64,000 nt of DNA from Cytophagaceae bacterium (GCA_027491315.1 JAIXWL010000004.1:62001-126000); one strand, 5' to 3'. Numbered from the stretch's first letter, positions 35,797 through 45,513 are shown. Notes: generated by a model from the sequence alone, not told the origin. Translations and numbers: made by a program.

Positions 35797-36606
35797 TTAT
35801 TCTTGTTCTGCTTCTTTTTCGTACTTAGCGGCTACTTTAGCTGCTTCTTGTGATTCCTCATCTGCAATACGCTTTGATTCCTCTTCTTCAGCTAAACGAG
35901 CATCGTCTTTATCTTGTTTTCTTTCAGCTAAACCTTCTTCGATAGCTTTACCAATAGCAGCTGTAATAACAGCAATGGATTTGTAAGCATCATCATTTGC
36001 AGGGATAGGGAAATCAACTAAATCTGGGTTAGAGTTAGTATCGCACATAGCAAAAACTGGGATACCTAATTTTTTAGCTTCTTCTACTGCAATGTGCTCA
36101 CGCTTAACGTCAACCACAAAAAGAGCTGCTGGAAGGCGAGTTAATTCAGTGATACCACCTAATACACGCTTCAATTTCTCTTCTTCACGCGTCATCATTA
36201 AACGCTCACGCTTAGCAAGAGTTTTTACGATTACTTCGTCTTTTAACATTTTGTCGATGCTTGACATCTTCTTGATAGACTTGCGTACAGTCGCGAAGTT
36301 AGTCAACATACCACCTAACCAACGATCGGTTACGTAAGGCATCTTTAATTTTTCTGCTTCAGCAGATACCACTTCTTGTGCTTGCTTTTTAGTAGCAACG
36401 AACATGATCTTACGACCAGAACGAACGATAGCACGCATAGCTGCAGTAGCTTCGTCTAAACAAGAAAGAGTTTTATTAAGATCGATGATGTGAATCCCGT
36501 TCTTCTCCATGAAGATGTAAGGAGCCATTTTCGGGTCCCACTTACGGGTAAGGTGTCCAAAGTGTACACCTGCATCTAATAATTCATTGTAGCTTAATTG
36601 TGCCAT
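35797..36606 (-). CDS. rpsB: Small ribosomal subunit protein uS2
   Basis: A 269-residue protein with the uS2 signatures: [19 protein letters not shown] at the N-terminus and [19 protein letters not shown] in the middle. The last ~40 residues are an acidic, Lys/Glu/Ala-rich extension (from about residue 228) not found in the minimal bacterial protein and probably disordered or helical. It is translated just before tsf. The 81-nt gap to rpsI holds a hairpin with a T-rich tail that could act as an attenuator. Confidence 0.97.
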   Translation of the reverse strand: MAQLSYNELLDAGVHFGHLTRKWDPKMAPYIFMEKNGIHIIDLNKTLSCLDEATAAMRAIVRSGRKIMFVATKKQAQEVVSAEAEKLKMPYVTDRWLGGMLTNFATVRKSIKKMSSIDKMLKDEVIVKTLAKRERLMMTREEEKLKRVLGGITELTRLPAALFVVDVKREHIAVEEAKKLGIPVFAMCDTNSNPDLVDFPIPANDDAYKSIAVITAAIGKAIEEGLAERKQDKDDARLAEEEESKRIADEESQEAAKVAAKYEKEAEQE

Positions 36607-36626
36607 TTTTTGAGTTTAAGAATGAG

Positions 36627-36676
36627 GAAAAATAAAAATGTGGAAAAGGCATCGGCAACAGACAAGCCCTTTCCAC
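36627..36676 (-). terminator. Possible terminator/attenuator between rpsI and rpsB
   Basis: On the minus strand: an 11-bp stem (GTGGAAAGGGC with GCCTTTTCCAC, one G-U pair; 36666-36676 with 36640-36650), 15-nt loop, then ATTTTTATTTTT. It could end part of the rplM-rpsI transcript or regulate uS2/EF-Ts expression; no clear promoter for rpsB lies inside the gap. Confidence 0.5.
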
Positions 36677-36687
36677 GCAATTTGGGA

Positions 36688-37077
36688 TTAACGCTTAGAG
36701 AATTGGAATCTCTTACGCGCCTTTCTTCTACCTGGTTTCTTACGTTCTACCATGCGTGGGTCACGCGTTAGGAAACCTTCTTTTTTCAAAGGTGAACGTA
36801 ATTCCGAGTCTTGCGTTTGCAATGCACGAGAAATAGCTAAGCGTAAAGCTTCAGCTTGTCCTTTGATTCCACCACCATCTACGTTGGCGGTTACATCAAA
36901 AGAACCTAATGTGTTGGTTAATGCGAAAGGCTGATTAACGACAATCTGAAGAATTTCAGATGGGAAGTAATCAGTCATCGTACGGCCGTTGATTTTAATC
37001 TGGCCTTTACCAGGGGTCATTGAAATACGGGCAATTGCCGTCTTTCTTCTACCGATTTTGCTTGTTAATTCTGCCAT
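36688..37077 (-). CDS. rpsI: Small ribosomal subunit protein uS9
   Basis: A 129-residue basic protein with the uS9 motifs IGRRKTAIARISMTPGKGQI at the N-terminus and the terminal KKPGRRKARKRFQFSKR, whose basic tail reaches the P-site tRNA. It follows rplM at 39 nt, the universally conserved uL13-uS9 pair. Confidence 0.98.
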   Translation of the reverse strand: MAELTSKIGRRKTAIARISMTPGKGQIKINGRTMTDYFPSEILQIVVNQPFALTNTLGSFDVTANVDGGGIKGQAEALRLAISRALQTQDSELRSPLKKEGFLTRDPRMVERKKPGRRKARKRFQFSKR

Positions 37078-37116
37078 TTGATTGAGGATTGACCTATTTT
37101 TGGGTCATATTGTCCG

Positions 37117-37560
37117 TTAAAACTTTATTTCTTTTGGTTGTTGAGCTGCATGTGGGTGCTCAGTACCAGCATATACAAATAGGTTAGTGAATAATTCACG
37201 TCCTAAACGATTTTTTGGTAACATACCTTTCACCGCAGATTCTATCACACCGCGTGGGTTCTTAACTAACACCTCACGTGGAGTAGCAAAACGCTGTCCA
37301 CCTGGATATCCTGTGTGACGGATGTACACCTTGTCAGTCATTTTCTTTCCTGTCAAGCGAACTTTCTCCGCATTGATCACAATGACATTATCACCACAAT
37401 CTACGTGTGGAGTGAATGAAGGCTTGTGCTTGCCACGAATAATTTTTGCGATTTCAGAACATAAACGTCCTAAAACTTGATTTTCAGCATCTACCACCAC
37501 CCAGTCTTTCTGTACTGTAGCCTTATTGGCGGAGATGGTTTTGTAACTTAAAGTATCCAC
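37117..37560 (-). CDS. rplM: Large ribosomal subunit protein uL13
   Basis: A 147-residue protein with the uL13 landmarks [20 protein letters not shown] and [20 protein letters not shown], and the C-terminal [20 protein letters not shown]. The start is a GTG at 37560; there is no in-frame ATG close upstream. It is the first gene of the rplM-rpsI-rpsB-tsf unit, with a consensus promoter about 110 nt upstream, leaving an untranslated leader of about 100 nt that could fold. Confidence 0.97.
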   Translation of the reverse strand: MDTLSYKTISANKATVQKDWVVVDAENQVLGRLCSEIAKIIRGKHKPSFTPHVDCGDNVIVINAEKVRLTGKKMTDKVYIRHTGYPGGQRFATPREVLVKNPRGVIESAVKGMLPKNRLGRELFTNLFVYAGTEHPHAAQQPKEIKF

Positions 37561-37673
37561 TATAGTATTGTTTAACTGTTGAATCGCACCATAAAGACCA
37601 CGGAATTTGTCTTAAGGATTTGATTATGACCTATTTTGCAACTAAACGGGCATTCAATCGAAAAATGGGAGTG

Positions 37674-37704
37674 CAAATTTAGAAATTCAAAGACTAATAT
37701 CCAA
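37674..37704 (-). promoter_or_regulatory. Bacteroidota-type promoter of the rplM-rpsI-rpsB-tsf operon
   Basis: On the minus strand: TTG (37702-37704), 20-nt spacer, TAAATTTG (37674-37681). A full match to TTG-N20-TAnnTTTG. Confidence 0.6.
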
Positions 37705-37741
37705 GCGAGATATCAAAAAATAAAAATATATGTCTGAAAAC

Positions 37742-37765
37742 AAAAAAGGAGGCCTTCGCCTCCTT
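37742..37765 (-). terminator. Rho-independent terminator after accC
   Basis: On the minus strand: 8-bp stem AAGGAGGC/GCCTCCTT (37758-37765 with 37746-37753), 4-nt loop GAAG, then a T run. It closes the yceD-to-accC transcript. Confidence 0.78.
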
Positions 37766-37787
37766 CTTTGAATGTCTCCATCAGGAC

Positions 37788-39131
37788 CTATAAATTGCTT
37801 AAATCAAAGCTGTCCATAAAGGCTGTGGTGAATTTACCCGATTGAAAACCAGGGTCATCCATTAATTTAATGTGGAAAGGAATGGTCGTTTTAATTCCCT
37901 CAATCACAAATTCCTGAAGCGCTCGTTTCATTCGTAGTAAAACTTCCTCTCTGCTTTGTCCGCTTACAATCACCTTCGCAATCATGGAATCATAATTTGG
38001 AGGGATGGTATAGCCAGAGTAAACGTGGGAGTCAATACGTACTCCATGTCCACCGGGTAAATGTAAGTTGGTGATTTTACCAGGAGATGGTCGGAAACCA
38101 TTGGAAGGATCTTCCGCGTTAATACGACATTCTAAAGCATATAATTTAGGGAAGTAATTTTGCCCTGAAATAGCAATACCAGCTGCTACTTTAATTTGCT
38201 CCTTTATTAAGTCAAAATCGGTTACTTCTTCTGTAATAGGATGCTCTACCTGAATACGTGTATTCATTTCCATGAAATAGAAGTCTCCATTTTTGTCTAC
38301 TAAAAACTCAATGGTTCCAGCTCCTTCATATTTGATAGCCGCAGCACCCGCCACTGCCGCTGCACCCATACGAGTACGCAGGTCGTCCGTTAAGGCAGGA
38401 GATGGTGTCTCTTCACACAATTTTTGGTGACGTCTTTGAATGGAGCAATCACGTTCTGATAAGTGACATACAGTACCAAATTTATCGCCCACTACCTGAA
38501 TTTCAATATGACGAGGTTCTTCCACGAATTTCTCCATGTACATTCCATCGTTTCCAAAGGCCGCAGCAGCTTCCATTTTGGCATCATCCCAAAGTTTAGC
38601 AAATTCAGACTCTTCACGGATGATACGCATACCGCGTCCACCACCACCAGCAGTGGCTTTGATGATAACAGGGTATTTAATTTTTTTGGCTAATTCTATG
38701 GCTTCCTCGACGGTATCCAGGAGACCATCTGAACCAGGAATCACAGGTACCCCAGCTTTTTTCATGGTATCTTTTGCCGTGGCTTTATCTCCCATGGAAT
38801 TAATCATCTCAGCCGAAGCTCCAATAAATTTGATTCCGTGTTCTTCACAAATGCGAGAAAATTCTGCATTCTCAGATAAAAAGCCATAACCTGGGTGAAT
38901 GGCATCAGCACCGGTAACTTCAGCGGCTGAAATAATGGCAGGGATACTTAAATAAGATTGTTTACTGGGAGGGGGGCCAATACAAACCGCCTCATCCGCA
39001 AAACGAACATGCAAACTGTCGCGATCTGCTGTGGAAAAAACAGCCACCGTTTTGATGCCCATTTCCTTGCAGGTACGAATGATTCGAAGGGCTATCTCCC
39101 CACGATTCGCAATGAGTATTTTTTTAAACAT
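37788..39131 (-). CDS. accC: Biotin carboxylase subunit of acetyl-CoA carboxylase
   Basis: Uses ATP and bicarbonate to carboxylate biotin on AccB. The 447-residue ATP-grasp enzyme shows the N-terminal [18 protein letters not shown], the glycine-rich loop [13 protein letters not shown], and the active-site block [15 protein letters not shown]. Length matches stand-alone AccC. It is the last gene of the unit with accB 48 nt upstream and is followed by a terminator. Confidence 0.98.
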   Translation of the reverse strand: MFKKILIANRGEIALRIIRTCKEMGIKTVAVFSTADRDSLHVRFADEAVCIGPPPSKQSYLSIPAIISAAEVTGADAIHPGYGFLSENAEFSRICEEHGIKFIGASAEMINSMGDKATAKDTMKKAGVPVIPGSDGLLDTVEEAIELAKKIKYPVIIKATAGGGGRGMRIIREESEFAKLWDDAKMEAAAAFGNDGMYMEKFVEEPRHIEIQVVGDKFGTVCHLSERDCSIQRRHQKLCEETPSPALTDDLRTRMGAAAVAGAAAIKYEGAGTIEFLVDKNGDFYFMEMNTRIQVEHPITEEVTDFDLIKEQIKVAAGIAISGQNYFPKLYALECRINAEDPSNGFRPSPGKITNLHLPGGHGVRIDSHVYSGYTIPPNYDSMIAKVIVSGQSREEVLLRMKRALQEFVIEGIKTTIPFHIKLMDDPGFQSGKFTTAFMDSFDLSNL

Positions 39132-39179
39132 AGTAATTCTTTTTTGGCGCTCTAAAGCCTTTTGCAGGCGGAGCTTATA

Positions 39180-39650
39180 TTATGCTTTTTCTACTAGGAA
39201 AAGGGGTTGGTCAAATTCAACAGGTGTGGCATTATCCACTAAAATTTTCACGATTTTACCCGATACTTCCGCATCGATCTCGTTGAATAATTTCATTGCC
39301 TCAATCATACAAACCGTTTTACCAGGTTCGATGCTCGATCCAACTTCTACATAATTACCTTTATCTGGCCCTGGAGCTAAATAAATGGTTCCAATCATAG
39401 GAGATTTTACTGTATATAAATTGTCTGCTACTGGAGCCGGTGCTGCTGCCACTGGAGCGGCTGGTGCAGCTGCGGCAACTGCCGGTGCAGGCGTAGCTGC
39501 AGGAGATGGGCTGTGAACTACTTGTACACTTGGAGCAGCTTCTCCATGTTTTTTAACAGAAACTTTTAATCCTTCAGTTTCAATACTAACCTCTGCTAGA
39601 GGTGATTTTGCGATATAATCTAGCAATCGCTGTATTTCTTTGGTGTCCAT
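39180..39650 (-). CDS. accB: Biotin carboxyl carrier protein of acetyl-CoA carboxylase
   Basis: Carries the biotin between AccC and the AccAD transferase. From the ATG at 39650 the protein has 156 residues: an N-terminal part (MDTKEIQRLLDYIAKS), an Ala/Pro linker at about residues 48-75, and a biotinyl domain with the target Lys120 in EAMKLFNEI. The frame extends 14 codons further up, but the extra residues do not match the family. It lies between efp and accC. Confidence 0.96.
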   Translation of the reverse strand: MDTKEIQRLLDYIAKSPLAEVSIETEGLKVSVKKHGEAAPSVQVVHSPSPAATPAPAVAAAAPAAPVAAAPAPVADNLYTVKSPMIGTIYLAPGPDKGNYVEVGSSIEPGKTVCMIEAMKLFNEIDAEVSGKIVKILVDNATPVEFDQPLFLVEKA

Positions 39651-39717
39651 TCTTGATAGTATTAGGTTTACCTGCTTGTGCTTATGGTACAAATGTAATA
39701 AAAATGAGATAAGCTGT

Positions 39718-40281
39718 TTATTTTACTCTTTCCGCATAGGCGTAAGTACGCGTATCTACTTTGATAACCTCGTCTTGTTCAATAAAGATAGGTACTGTAA
39801 TGGTGGCACCTGTCTCTACAGTAGCGGGTTTTTTGGGCGAGTTAGCTGTATCTCCACGAACACCTGGTTCTGTGTAAGTTACTTTTAATTCCACGAATGG
39901 AGGTAATTCGCAAGAAATAGCCTCATCATTCTCGGTATTAATTAAGATTTCTACTTCTTGACCTTCTTTCATTAAATCTGCCATCACCACGAGGTTGTCA
40001 TTTAACAAGATTTGCTCAAATGATTCATTGTCCATGAAGTTATATCCATATTCATCTTTATAAATGAATTGGAATTTTCTTCTCTCCACACGAACTGGAT
40101 AAATGTTTACCCCTGAGTTGAAAGTATTATCAATCACTTTGCCAGAAGTTAAGGATCTCAATTTCGTGCGAACGAAAGCTGGGCCTTTTCCTGGTTTAAC
40201 GTGTAAAAATTCGACGATGGAAAAAAGGTCATCATTGTATTTGATAACCATTCCATTTTTAATGTCTGCTGTAGTTGCCAT
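39718..40281 (-). CDS. efp: Translation elongation factor P
   Basis: Helps the ribosome through polyproline stretches. The 187-residue protein has the three beta-barrel domains of EF-P; the tip loop HVKPGKGPAFVRTKLR places conserved Lys32 at the position that is post-translationally modified in other bacteria (a modification enzyme is not seen here). The C-terminal VETGATITVPIFIEQDEVI fits domain III. It sits in the fatty-acid operon between fabH and accB, as in many Bacteroidota. Confidence 0.97.
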   Translation of the reverse strand: MATTADIKNGMVIKYNDDLFSIVEFLHVKPGKGPAFVRTKLRSLTSGKVIDNTFNSGVNIYPVRVERRKFQFIYKDEYGYNFMDNESFEQILLNDNLVVMADLMKEGQEVEILINTENDEAISCELPPFVELKVTYTEPGVRGDTANSPKKPATVETGATITVPIFIEQDEVIKVDTRTYAYAERVK

Positions 40282-40296
40282 GTATGTAATGTAAAA

Positions 40297-41298
40297 TTAT
40301 TTCGGATTATAAGCCCACTTCACATAAGCAGATGCCCAGGTAAAGCCTCCACCGAAAGCTGCTAAAATTAAATTATCTCCTTTTTTCAATTGGTTTTCAT
40401 AATCCCAAAGACATAATGGGATGGTGGCTGCTGTGGTATTTCCATATCGATGGATATTCAACATCACTTTATCTTCCCCAATGTTCATGCGATTTGCCGT
40501 AGCATCAATAATGCGCTTATTGGCCTGATGAGGTACCAAAAAGGCAATATCATCTCCTGTCAATTGATTTCTTTCCATGATTTCCGCAGATATATCTGCC
40601 ATACGCGTCACCGCGAATTTGAAAACAGATTGACCTTCTTGGCGAATATAATGTAGTTTTTGGTCGATGGTTTCATGACTTGGAGGATAGGCACTTCCAC
40701 CTCCTTTTTGCATCAAACTTTCACAACCTTCTCCGTCTGATTTTAAAATAAAATCTTGAACCCCCATACCATCTTCCGTTGGTTCCAACATCACGGCACC
40801 GGCTCCATCTCCAAAAAGAATGCAAGTAGTGCGGTCTGTGTAGTCTACAATGGCCGACATTTTATCTGCCCCCACTACCACAACTTTTTTGTAACGGCCT
40901 GATTCGATGAAAGCAGTACCAGTTCCTAAAGCATTTAAAAAGCCCGAGCAAGCAGCAGCTAAATCAAAAGACGCCGTTTCGCGAATACCCACTGATTTAC
41001 AAATCAAGTTGGAACAAGACGGGAAAAAATAGTCTGGGGTAACCGTAGCACAAATTAATAAATCAACCTCTTCTGGTTTCGTATTCGTTTTCTTCAATAA
41101 TTCAGTGACAGCTTTGGCTCCCATGAAAGAAGTTCCTAAGCCTTCGCCTTTGAGAATTCTACGTTCTTTGATTCCGGTACGACTGGTAATCCATTCGTCG
41201 TTAGTTTCGACTAACTTTTCTAATTCTTCGTTGGTCAACACATAGTCCGGTACATATCCTGCTACTCCGGTAATGGCTGCGTTTATTTTATGGGTCAT
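40297..41298 (-). CDS. fabH: Beta-ketoacyl-ACP synthase III
   Basis: Starts fatty-acid chains by condensing acyl-CoA with malonyl-ACP. The 333-residue thiolase-fold protein has catalytic Cys117 (AAACSGFL), His257 (VPHQANKR) and Asn287 (YGNTTAAT), the FabH triad. It follows plsX by 21 nt and belongs to the yceD-rpmF-plsX-fabH cluster. Confidence 0.97.
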   Translation of the reverse strand: MTHKINAAITGVAGYVPDYVLTNEELEKLVETNDEWITSRTGIKERRILKGEGLGTSFMGAKAVTELLKKTNTKPEEVDLLICATVTPDYFFPSCSNLICKSVGIRETASFDLAAACSGFLNALGTGTAFIESGRYKKVVVVGADKMSAIVDYTDRTTCILFGDGAGAVMLEPTEDGMGVQDFILKSDGEGCESLMQKGGGSAYPPSHETIDQKLHYIRQEGQSVFKFAVTRMADISAEIMERNQLTGDDIAFLVPHQANKRIIDATANRMNIGEDKVMLNIHRYGNTTAATIPLCLWDYENQLKKGDNLILAAFGGGFTWASAYVKWAYNPK

Positions 41299-41319
41299 GT
41301 TTCTTTAACCTAAACTTTT

Positions 41320-42264
41320 TTATTTGTTCTCGATGATGCCCTTGATTTTCTCGTAGACTTTCGATTCCACCACGGACTTACATAGTCCAATCATATTTTT
41401 AATAGCTAGCGGACTCGATGCACCATGTGCGATGATCACGTTGCCATTGATTCCAATGATGGGACTACCACCGTATTTTTCGTAATTGGTATTTTCAATA
41501 AATTCATTGGTCATCCCTTGGTCCTTCATGATGTTATAAATGGATTCACCCATTTTTAACATGATGTTTCCCGTAAAGCCGTCTGTTACAATAACGTCTG
41601 CTTTTCCCTTGAAGAAATCTTTTCCTTCAATATTACCAATAAAATTAATGTTTGTATTCGCTTTTAATAAAGCGTGAGTCGCCTGGGCTAAAATAGAACC
41701 TTTTTGTTCTTCTTCACCAATATTGATAAGGCCTACGCGAGGTGATTTGATGCCAGTAGTAGCTTCAAAATACACGGAACCTAACAAGGCAAACTGTTCA
41801 AGCATTTCTGGCTTACAGTCCGCGTTGGCGCCAATGTCCAGCATCACGGCATATTTTCCATTGGTCTGAGGAACAAAACCAGCAATGGCTGGCCTTTGTA
41901 TACCCTCAATGGTTTTTACGGAGAATAAGGATCCCACCATCATGGCTCCTGTATTTCCTGCCGAAGCAAAGACATCGGCTTTGGCCTCCTTTAAAAGACC
42001 AAACCCAATTCCGATAGAGGAATTGGGTTTTTGGGATAAAGCTCGGGTAGGGTGTTCACCCATTTCAATCACCTGATCTGCGTGAATGATTTGGATTTGC
42101 GTTCCAGTATATTGATGTTCATCCAAAATAGCTTGGATGGTATCACGAGGACCTACAGCTAGAATTATTTCATTATTGGAAAGACTTGGAAGCGCTAAAA
42201 GTATACCCTCTATTACTGCTTTCGGAGCAAAATCTCCACCCATCACGTCGACCGCTATTTTCAT
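41320..42264 (-). CDS. plsX: Phosphate acyltransferase PlsX
   Basis: Converts acyl-ACP to acyl-phosphate, the acyl donor used by PlsY in phospholipid synthesis; a plsY gene lies at 53139. The 314-residue protein opens with IAVDVMGGDFAPKAVIEG and contains ASAGNTGAMMVGSLF and IVTDGFTGNIMLKMGES, all PlsX signatures. The 128-nt gap to rpmF upstream holds a 16-bp direct repeat that includes a -7-like TATTTTTG in each copy. Confidence 0.97.
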   Translation of the reverse strand: MKIAVDVMGGDFAPKAVIEGILLALPSLSNNEIILAVGPRDTIQAILDEHQYTGTQIQIIHADQVIEMGEHPTRALSQKPNSSIGIGFGLLKEAKADVFASAGNTGAMMVGSLFSVKTIEGIQRPAIAGFVPQTNGKYAVMLDIGANADCKPEMLEQFALLGSVYFEATTGIKSPRVGLINIGEEEQKGSILAQATHALLKANTNINFIGNIEGKDFFKGKADVIVTDGFTGNIMLKMGESIYNIMKDQGMTNEFIENTNYEKYGGSPIIGINGNVIIAHGASSPLAIKNMIGLCKSVVESKVYEKIKGIIENK

Positions 42265-42286
42265 CTAATTATGTTTAATTACTAAA

Positions 42287-42362
42287 GCTTGAGGCAAAAA
42301 TAGTATTAAATTTAGTCAAAAAATAGCATTTTAACGGGATATTTTCGCTTGAGGCAAAAATA
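42287..42362 (-). repeat. Pair of 16-bp direct repeats upstream of plsX
   Basis: GCTTGAGGCAAAAATA occurs at 42287-42302 and at 42347-42362, exactly 60 bp apart. On the minus strand each reads TATTTTTGCCTCAAGC, whose first eight bases match the -7 consensus TAnnTTTG, so they may be two promoters for plsX-fabH or a duplicated control site. No good -33 element is visible. Confidence 0.5.
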
Positions 42363-42392
42363 AGTTGTTTTCCTTGATAAAGAGAAATAAGA

Positions 42393-42581
42393 CTAAGAAG
42401 AATAACCTTCTACGATCATCTTTCCTTTATAGAATAAGTTTCCTTCGTGAACGTGGGCACGGTGGAATAAATGAGTTTCTCCTGTTTGGCTATCCACAGC
42501 TAATTGTCTTGGAGTGCTAAAATCGTGAGAACGTCTTTTGTCACGGCGTGTGGTTGAAATCTTTCTTTTAGGATGTGCCAT
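42393..42581 (-). CDS. rpmF: Large ribosomal subunit protein bL32
   Basis: A 62-residue basic protein starting [19 protein letters not shown], the standard bL32 start. It contains no cysteines, so it is the zinc-free form. It lies between the DUF177 gene and plsX, the conserved yceD-rpmF-plsX order. Confidence 0.96.
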   Translation of the reverse strand: MAHPKRKISTTRRDKRRSHDFSTPRQLAVDSQTGETHLFHRAHVHEGNLFYKGKMIVEGYSS

Positions 42582-42603
42582 TGTATGTAAATTGAATTAA
42601 TTT

Positions 42604-43143
42604 CTAATTATTGTCTGTTAATTTTTTTAATGCTGCCCAGCGTGGATCCATGCTTTCTTCCTCTGTTTTAGGAATATCGGTTTCCTTGGCTGTGGTATAT
42701 AAAAATTCGTTTTCAGCTGATTCATCTTCTGGTTTAACAAACCTAGGATGTAATTTTTTCATAGGCACCTGTAAGGCTATGAAATCATATAAATCCTGCG
42801 ATAAATCAAGTTTTGGTTCTTTTCTGTCTATTAAAAACAGATTATCCCCCAAGTCCTCAAAATGATCCCCGTATTTGTAAATTAACTTTTCCTGAATATC
42901 AATGGGGAACTCAAATTCCTCATTGGATCGATCACAAATTAAATTCAAATGGCCTTTGATCTTCATCAAAACCTGGATCATGGTAGCAGATTTATTTAAC
43001 TCTATCTCTGCCTGAAACTTGCCTTTTTGTACCCATTCCTGCTCAAAAGCCTCAAAAAAATCATCTCCGCCCTCAAAGCTATATCGGTACGATTTATCTT
43101 CTAAGGAAATGATGGGTATCTGATAGGCATCCAATACTTTCAT
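42604..43143 (-). CDS. DUF177 (YceD) family protein
   Basis: YceD-type proteins precede rpmF in most bacteria and have been linked to 23S rRNA accumulation in plants and bacteria. From ATG 43143 the protein has 179 residues, beginning MKVLDAYQIPIISLEDKSYR; the middle holds CDRSNEEFEFPIDIQEKL, the conserved cysteine-containing core, though the usual second cysteine is not seen close by. The C-terminus ends SMDPRWAALKKLTDN, the typical DPRW block. Upstream in-frame ATGs would fall in or above the promoter at 43167-43196, which fixes the start. Confidence 0.93.
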   Translation of the reverse strand: MKVLDAYQIPIISLEDKSYRYSFEGGDDFFEAFEQEWVQKGKFQAEIELNKSATMIQVLMKIKGHLNLICDRSNEEFEFPIDIQEKLIYKYGDHFEDLGDNLFLIDRKEPKLDLSQDLYDFIALQVPMKKLHPRFVKPEDESAENEFLYTTAKETDIPKTEEESMDPRWAALKKLTDNN

Positions 43144-43166
43144 GTTCTCTCGGGTAAAAAGGATTG

Positions 43167-43196
43167 CAAAATTAGTCATTTTTTTGGAAACAGCAA
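43167..43196 (-). promoter_or_regulatory. Bacteroidota-type promoter of the yceD-rpmF-plsX-fabH-efp-accB-accC operon
   Basis: On the minus strand: TTG (43194-43196), 19-nt spacer, TAATTTTG (43167-43174), 23 nt before the yceD start codon. Confidence 0.62.
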
Positions 43197-43241
43197 GGTT
43201 AAGCTGGAACAATTTGATAAAATCTTACGACCTTTGAATTC

Positions 43242-43877
43242 ATGAATCAACTACCCGCCTCCATTCGATCTTTTATACGGACTTGGCTGTTCTTCGAAGT
43301 CATTGTTTGGATTTATTCCTTAGCCTTTCAGCGATTTGATCAAGTGCGCTGGATTAATGAGTGGCATCAACCCATTTTAGACCTAGTATTTCGGTTTTTC
43401 ACCAGTTTAGCAGAGGTATTCCTGCCTTTGTTTTTTGCCATATTTCTATACATTAAACAGCGAAAATGGGTTTTACCCTATTTAGCATCTTACCTATTAT
43501 CCACGCTCATCACTCAGGGACTTAAGCATTTTGTTTTTGAAGGTAGTTTAAGGCCATTCGCTTATTTTAGAGATGAAAGCTATACATGGTATACCGTACC
43601 CGGGGTATTTATCAATGAATTTAATAGTATGCCTTCCGGACATACCGCAGCTGCCTGGTTTATGTTTTTTTGGATGGCCTTGATAATCAAATCTTCTCGC
43701 TGGGGTATTCTCATGGCTTGCATGGCCGCAGGTGTCGCTCTGTCGCGCGTGTATCTTTTTCAACACTTTCCCATAGATACCGCGGTTGGGGCCATCATTG
43801 GGGTAATGAGTTCAGCTATCCTATATTATTTGACCATCTATAAAAAAATGCCTCATGAGTCCAATCCTGCTGCGTAG
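43242..43877 (+). CDS. PAP2-family membrane phosphatase
   Basis: A 211-residue integral membrane protein with about six hydrophobic segments and the three PAP2 motifs: KHFVFEGSLRP (KxxxxxxRP), MPSGHTAAAW (PSGH) and SRVYLFQHFPIDT (SRxxxxxHxxxD). Such enzymes remove phosphate from lipid or sugar phosphates, for example undecaprenyl pyrophosphate or lipid A. Its 3' end overlaps the GT39 gene by 23 nt, so the two are translated together and may act on the same lipid-linked substrate. Confidence 0.92.
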   Translation: MNQLPASIRSFIRTWLFFEVIVWIYSLAFQRFDQVRWINEWHQPILDLVFRFFTSLAEVFLPLFFAIFLYIKQRKWVLPYLASYLLSTLITQGLKHFVFEGSLRPFAYFRDESYTWYTVPGVFINEFNSMPSGHTAAAWFMFFWMALIIKSSRWGILMACMAAGVALSRVYLFQHFPIDTAVGAIIGVMSSAILYYLTIYKKMPHESNPAA

Positions 43878-45513
43878 ACCTTACCTTTTTTGGTTCTTTA
43901 TCGGGGCCTTGGTGTATATTCCTTTTCTTGGGGCGAGCCATTTATTTGATTGGGATGAAATCAATTTTGCGGAGTCGGCCAGAGAAATGATTAAAACGGG
44001 TGACTACCTCAGTGTTCAAATTAATTTTAAGCCATTTTGGGAAAAACCACCTTTGTTTATCTGGTTGCAAGCCTTAAGTTTTCAATTTTTTGGGACATTT
44101 ACAGACCAGGCTTGGACTAGCATGGAGTTTGCCGCCCGCTTTCCTAATGCCTTGATTGGAATTGCCACTTTATTGACTTTATATCGAATTGGAGTGAAGC
44201 ATTTTTCACCTAAAATGGGTCATTTATGGGCATTTTCGTATTTAGCGGCCATTACTCCTCATGTGTATGCTAGTTCCGGCATCATTGATCCATTATTTAA
44301 TTTGTTGATTTTCTTGGGTGTATATTTTTTAATTCAATCTTTTTGGAAAGACTTTGCCACAAAGGAATTAGTTATTTCTGCCTGCTTTATCGGTCTAGCT
44401 TTATTAACTAAAGGTCCAGTTGCTTTGTTGATTTGGGGATTAACCGCTGTGGTTTATCTCGTTTTGAATCGAAAAGAATGGAGCCGACTTTTTGCTTGGT
44501 TGAAAGCGCTAACCTGGGTTAGTATCATTGCTATTATCTTCTTTATCTCTTGGTACGGAATCATTGCCTTAAAATTTGGAACTGGCATTATTGCTGATTT
44601 TTTTGCTTATCAAGTTCGGCTTTTAACTACCGGCGATGCAGGACACGGCCAGCCTTTTTATTACCATGCCATCGTATTAATATTAGGCTGTTTTCCTATT
44701 TCCATTTGGGCGATAAGTCCATTGATTTCCCGAAAATCTGAAATTAATTTAGCTACTGAGCATGAACGAGATTTGAGCCTTTGGTTTCGAATATTATTTT
44801 GGGTCGTGTTAATTCTATTTAGTTTAGTTAAGACTAAAATTGTTCATTATTCTTCCATGTGTTGGATTCCATTGAGCTTTTTTTCTGCCCGAGTTTTATG
44901 CGATTGGGAATCGGGCTTCAGTTCTTGGAAAAGAATTCACAGCATCGGGCTACTTGTCATAGGTTTGTTGTTTTCATTAATTTTATCCCTAGTGCCCTAC
45001 ATAGGGTCTCATGCCTTTGAATTCATTCCCTACATTGAGGATAAATTTGTTCAAGGAAATTTACAAGCTCCTGTTTATTGGTCGGGATTTGAAATAGGCA
45101 TAGGATTGGCATTTGCCTTGGCTATTTTGTATTGGATAACCAAGAAAGGGGCCCTAATTCCTAAGCGTATTTATGGTTTAATGATAACGGGAATTGCCAT
45201 CATCATGGTTTACATGGCGGTAGTGGTGCCAAAAATTGAAGGATATACGCAGGCTACTGTGATAGATTTTTATGAATCTAAAGTAGGTCAAAAGGTGTAC
45301 ATAGAAACCGTTGGTTTTAAGTCATTCGCTCATCTTCTATATTTCCAAAAGCCAGAAGGCTCTCCAGATGGAGAAACACTGATTAAGAATGACCGTGTGG
45401 ATAGACCTACTTACTTTGTCATGAAAAATGATGTGGATGATGCCATGCGATATCACCCACATCTTACCTTCATGAAAGAAGAGAATGGTTTTTTATTCTT
45501 TAAGCACAAATAA
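43855..45513 (+). CDS. GT39/ArnT-like membrane glycosyltransferase
   Basis: A 552-residue GT-C enzyme with about a dozen membrane segments. The first periplasmic loop carries FDWDEINFAESAREM (residues ~24-38), the acidic motif of ArnT/PMT-type transferases that use polyprenyl-phosphate sugars. Partners are lipid A, a glycan or a protein; the sequence does not say which. It begins inside the 3' end of the PAP2 gene. Its stop abuts that of the convergent ndk gene with no spacer (TAATTA). Confidence 0.9.
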   Translation: MSPILLRRPYLFWFFIGALVYIPFLGASHLFDWDEINFAESAREMIKTGDYLSVQINFKPFWEKPPLFIWLQALSFQFFGTFTDQAWTSMEFAARFPNALIGIATLLTLYRIGVKHFSPKMGHLWAFSYLAAITPHVYASSGIIDPLFNLLIFLGVYFLIQSFWKDFATKELVISACFIGLALLTKGPVALLIWGLTAVVYLVLNRKEWSRLFAWLKALTWVSIIAIIFFISWYGIIALKFGTGIIADFFAYQVRLLTTGDAGHGQPFYYHAIVLILGCFPISIWAISPLISRKSEINLATEHERDLSLWFRILFWVVLILFSLVKTKIVHYSSMCWIPLSFFSARVLCDWESGFSSWKRIHSIGLLVIGLLFSLILSLVPYIGSHAFEFIPYIEDKFVQGNLQAPVYWSGFEIGIGLAFALAILYWITKKGALIPKRIYGLMITGIAIIMVYMAVVVPKIEGYTQATVIDFYESKVGQKVYIETVGFKSFAHLLYFQKPEGSPDGETLIKNDRVDRPTYFVMKNDVDDAMRYHPHLTFMKEENGFLFFKHK

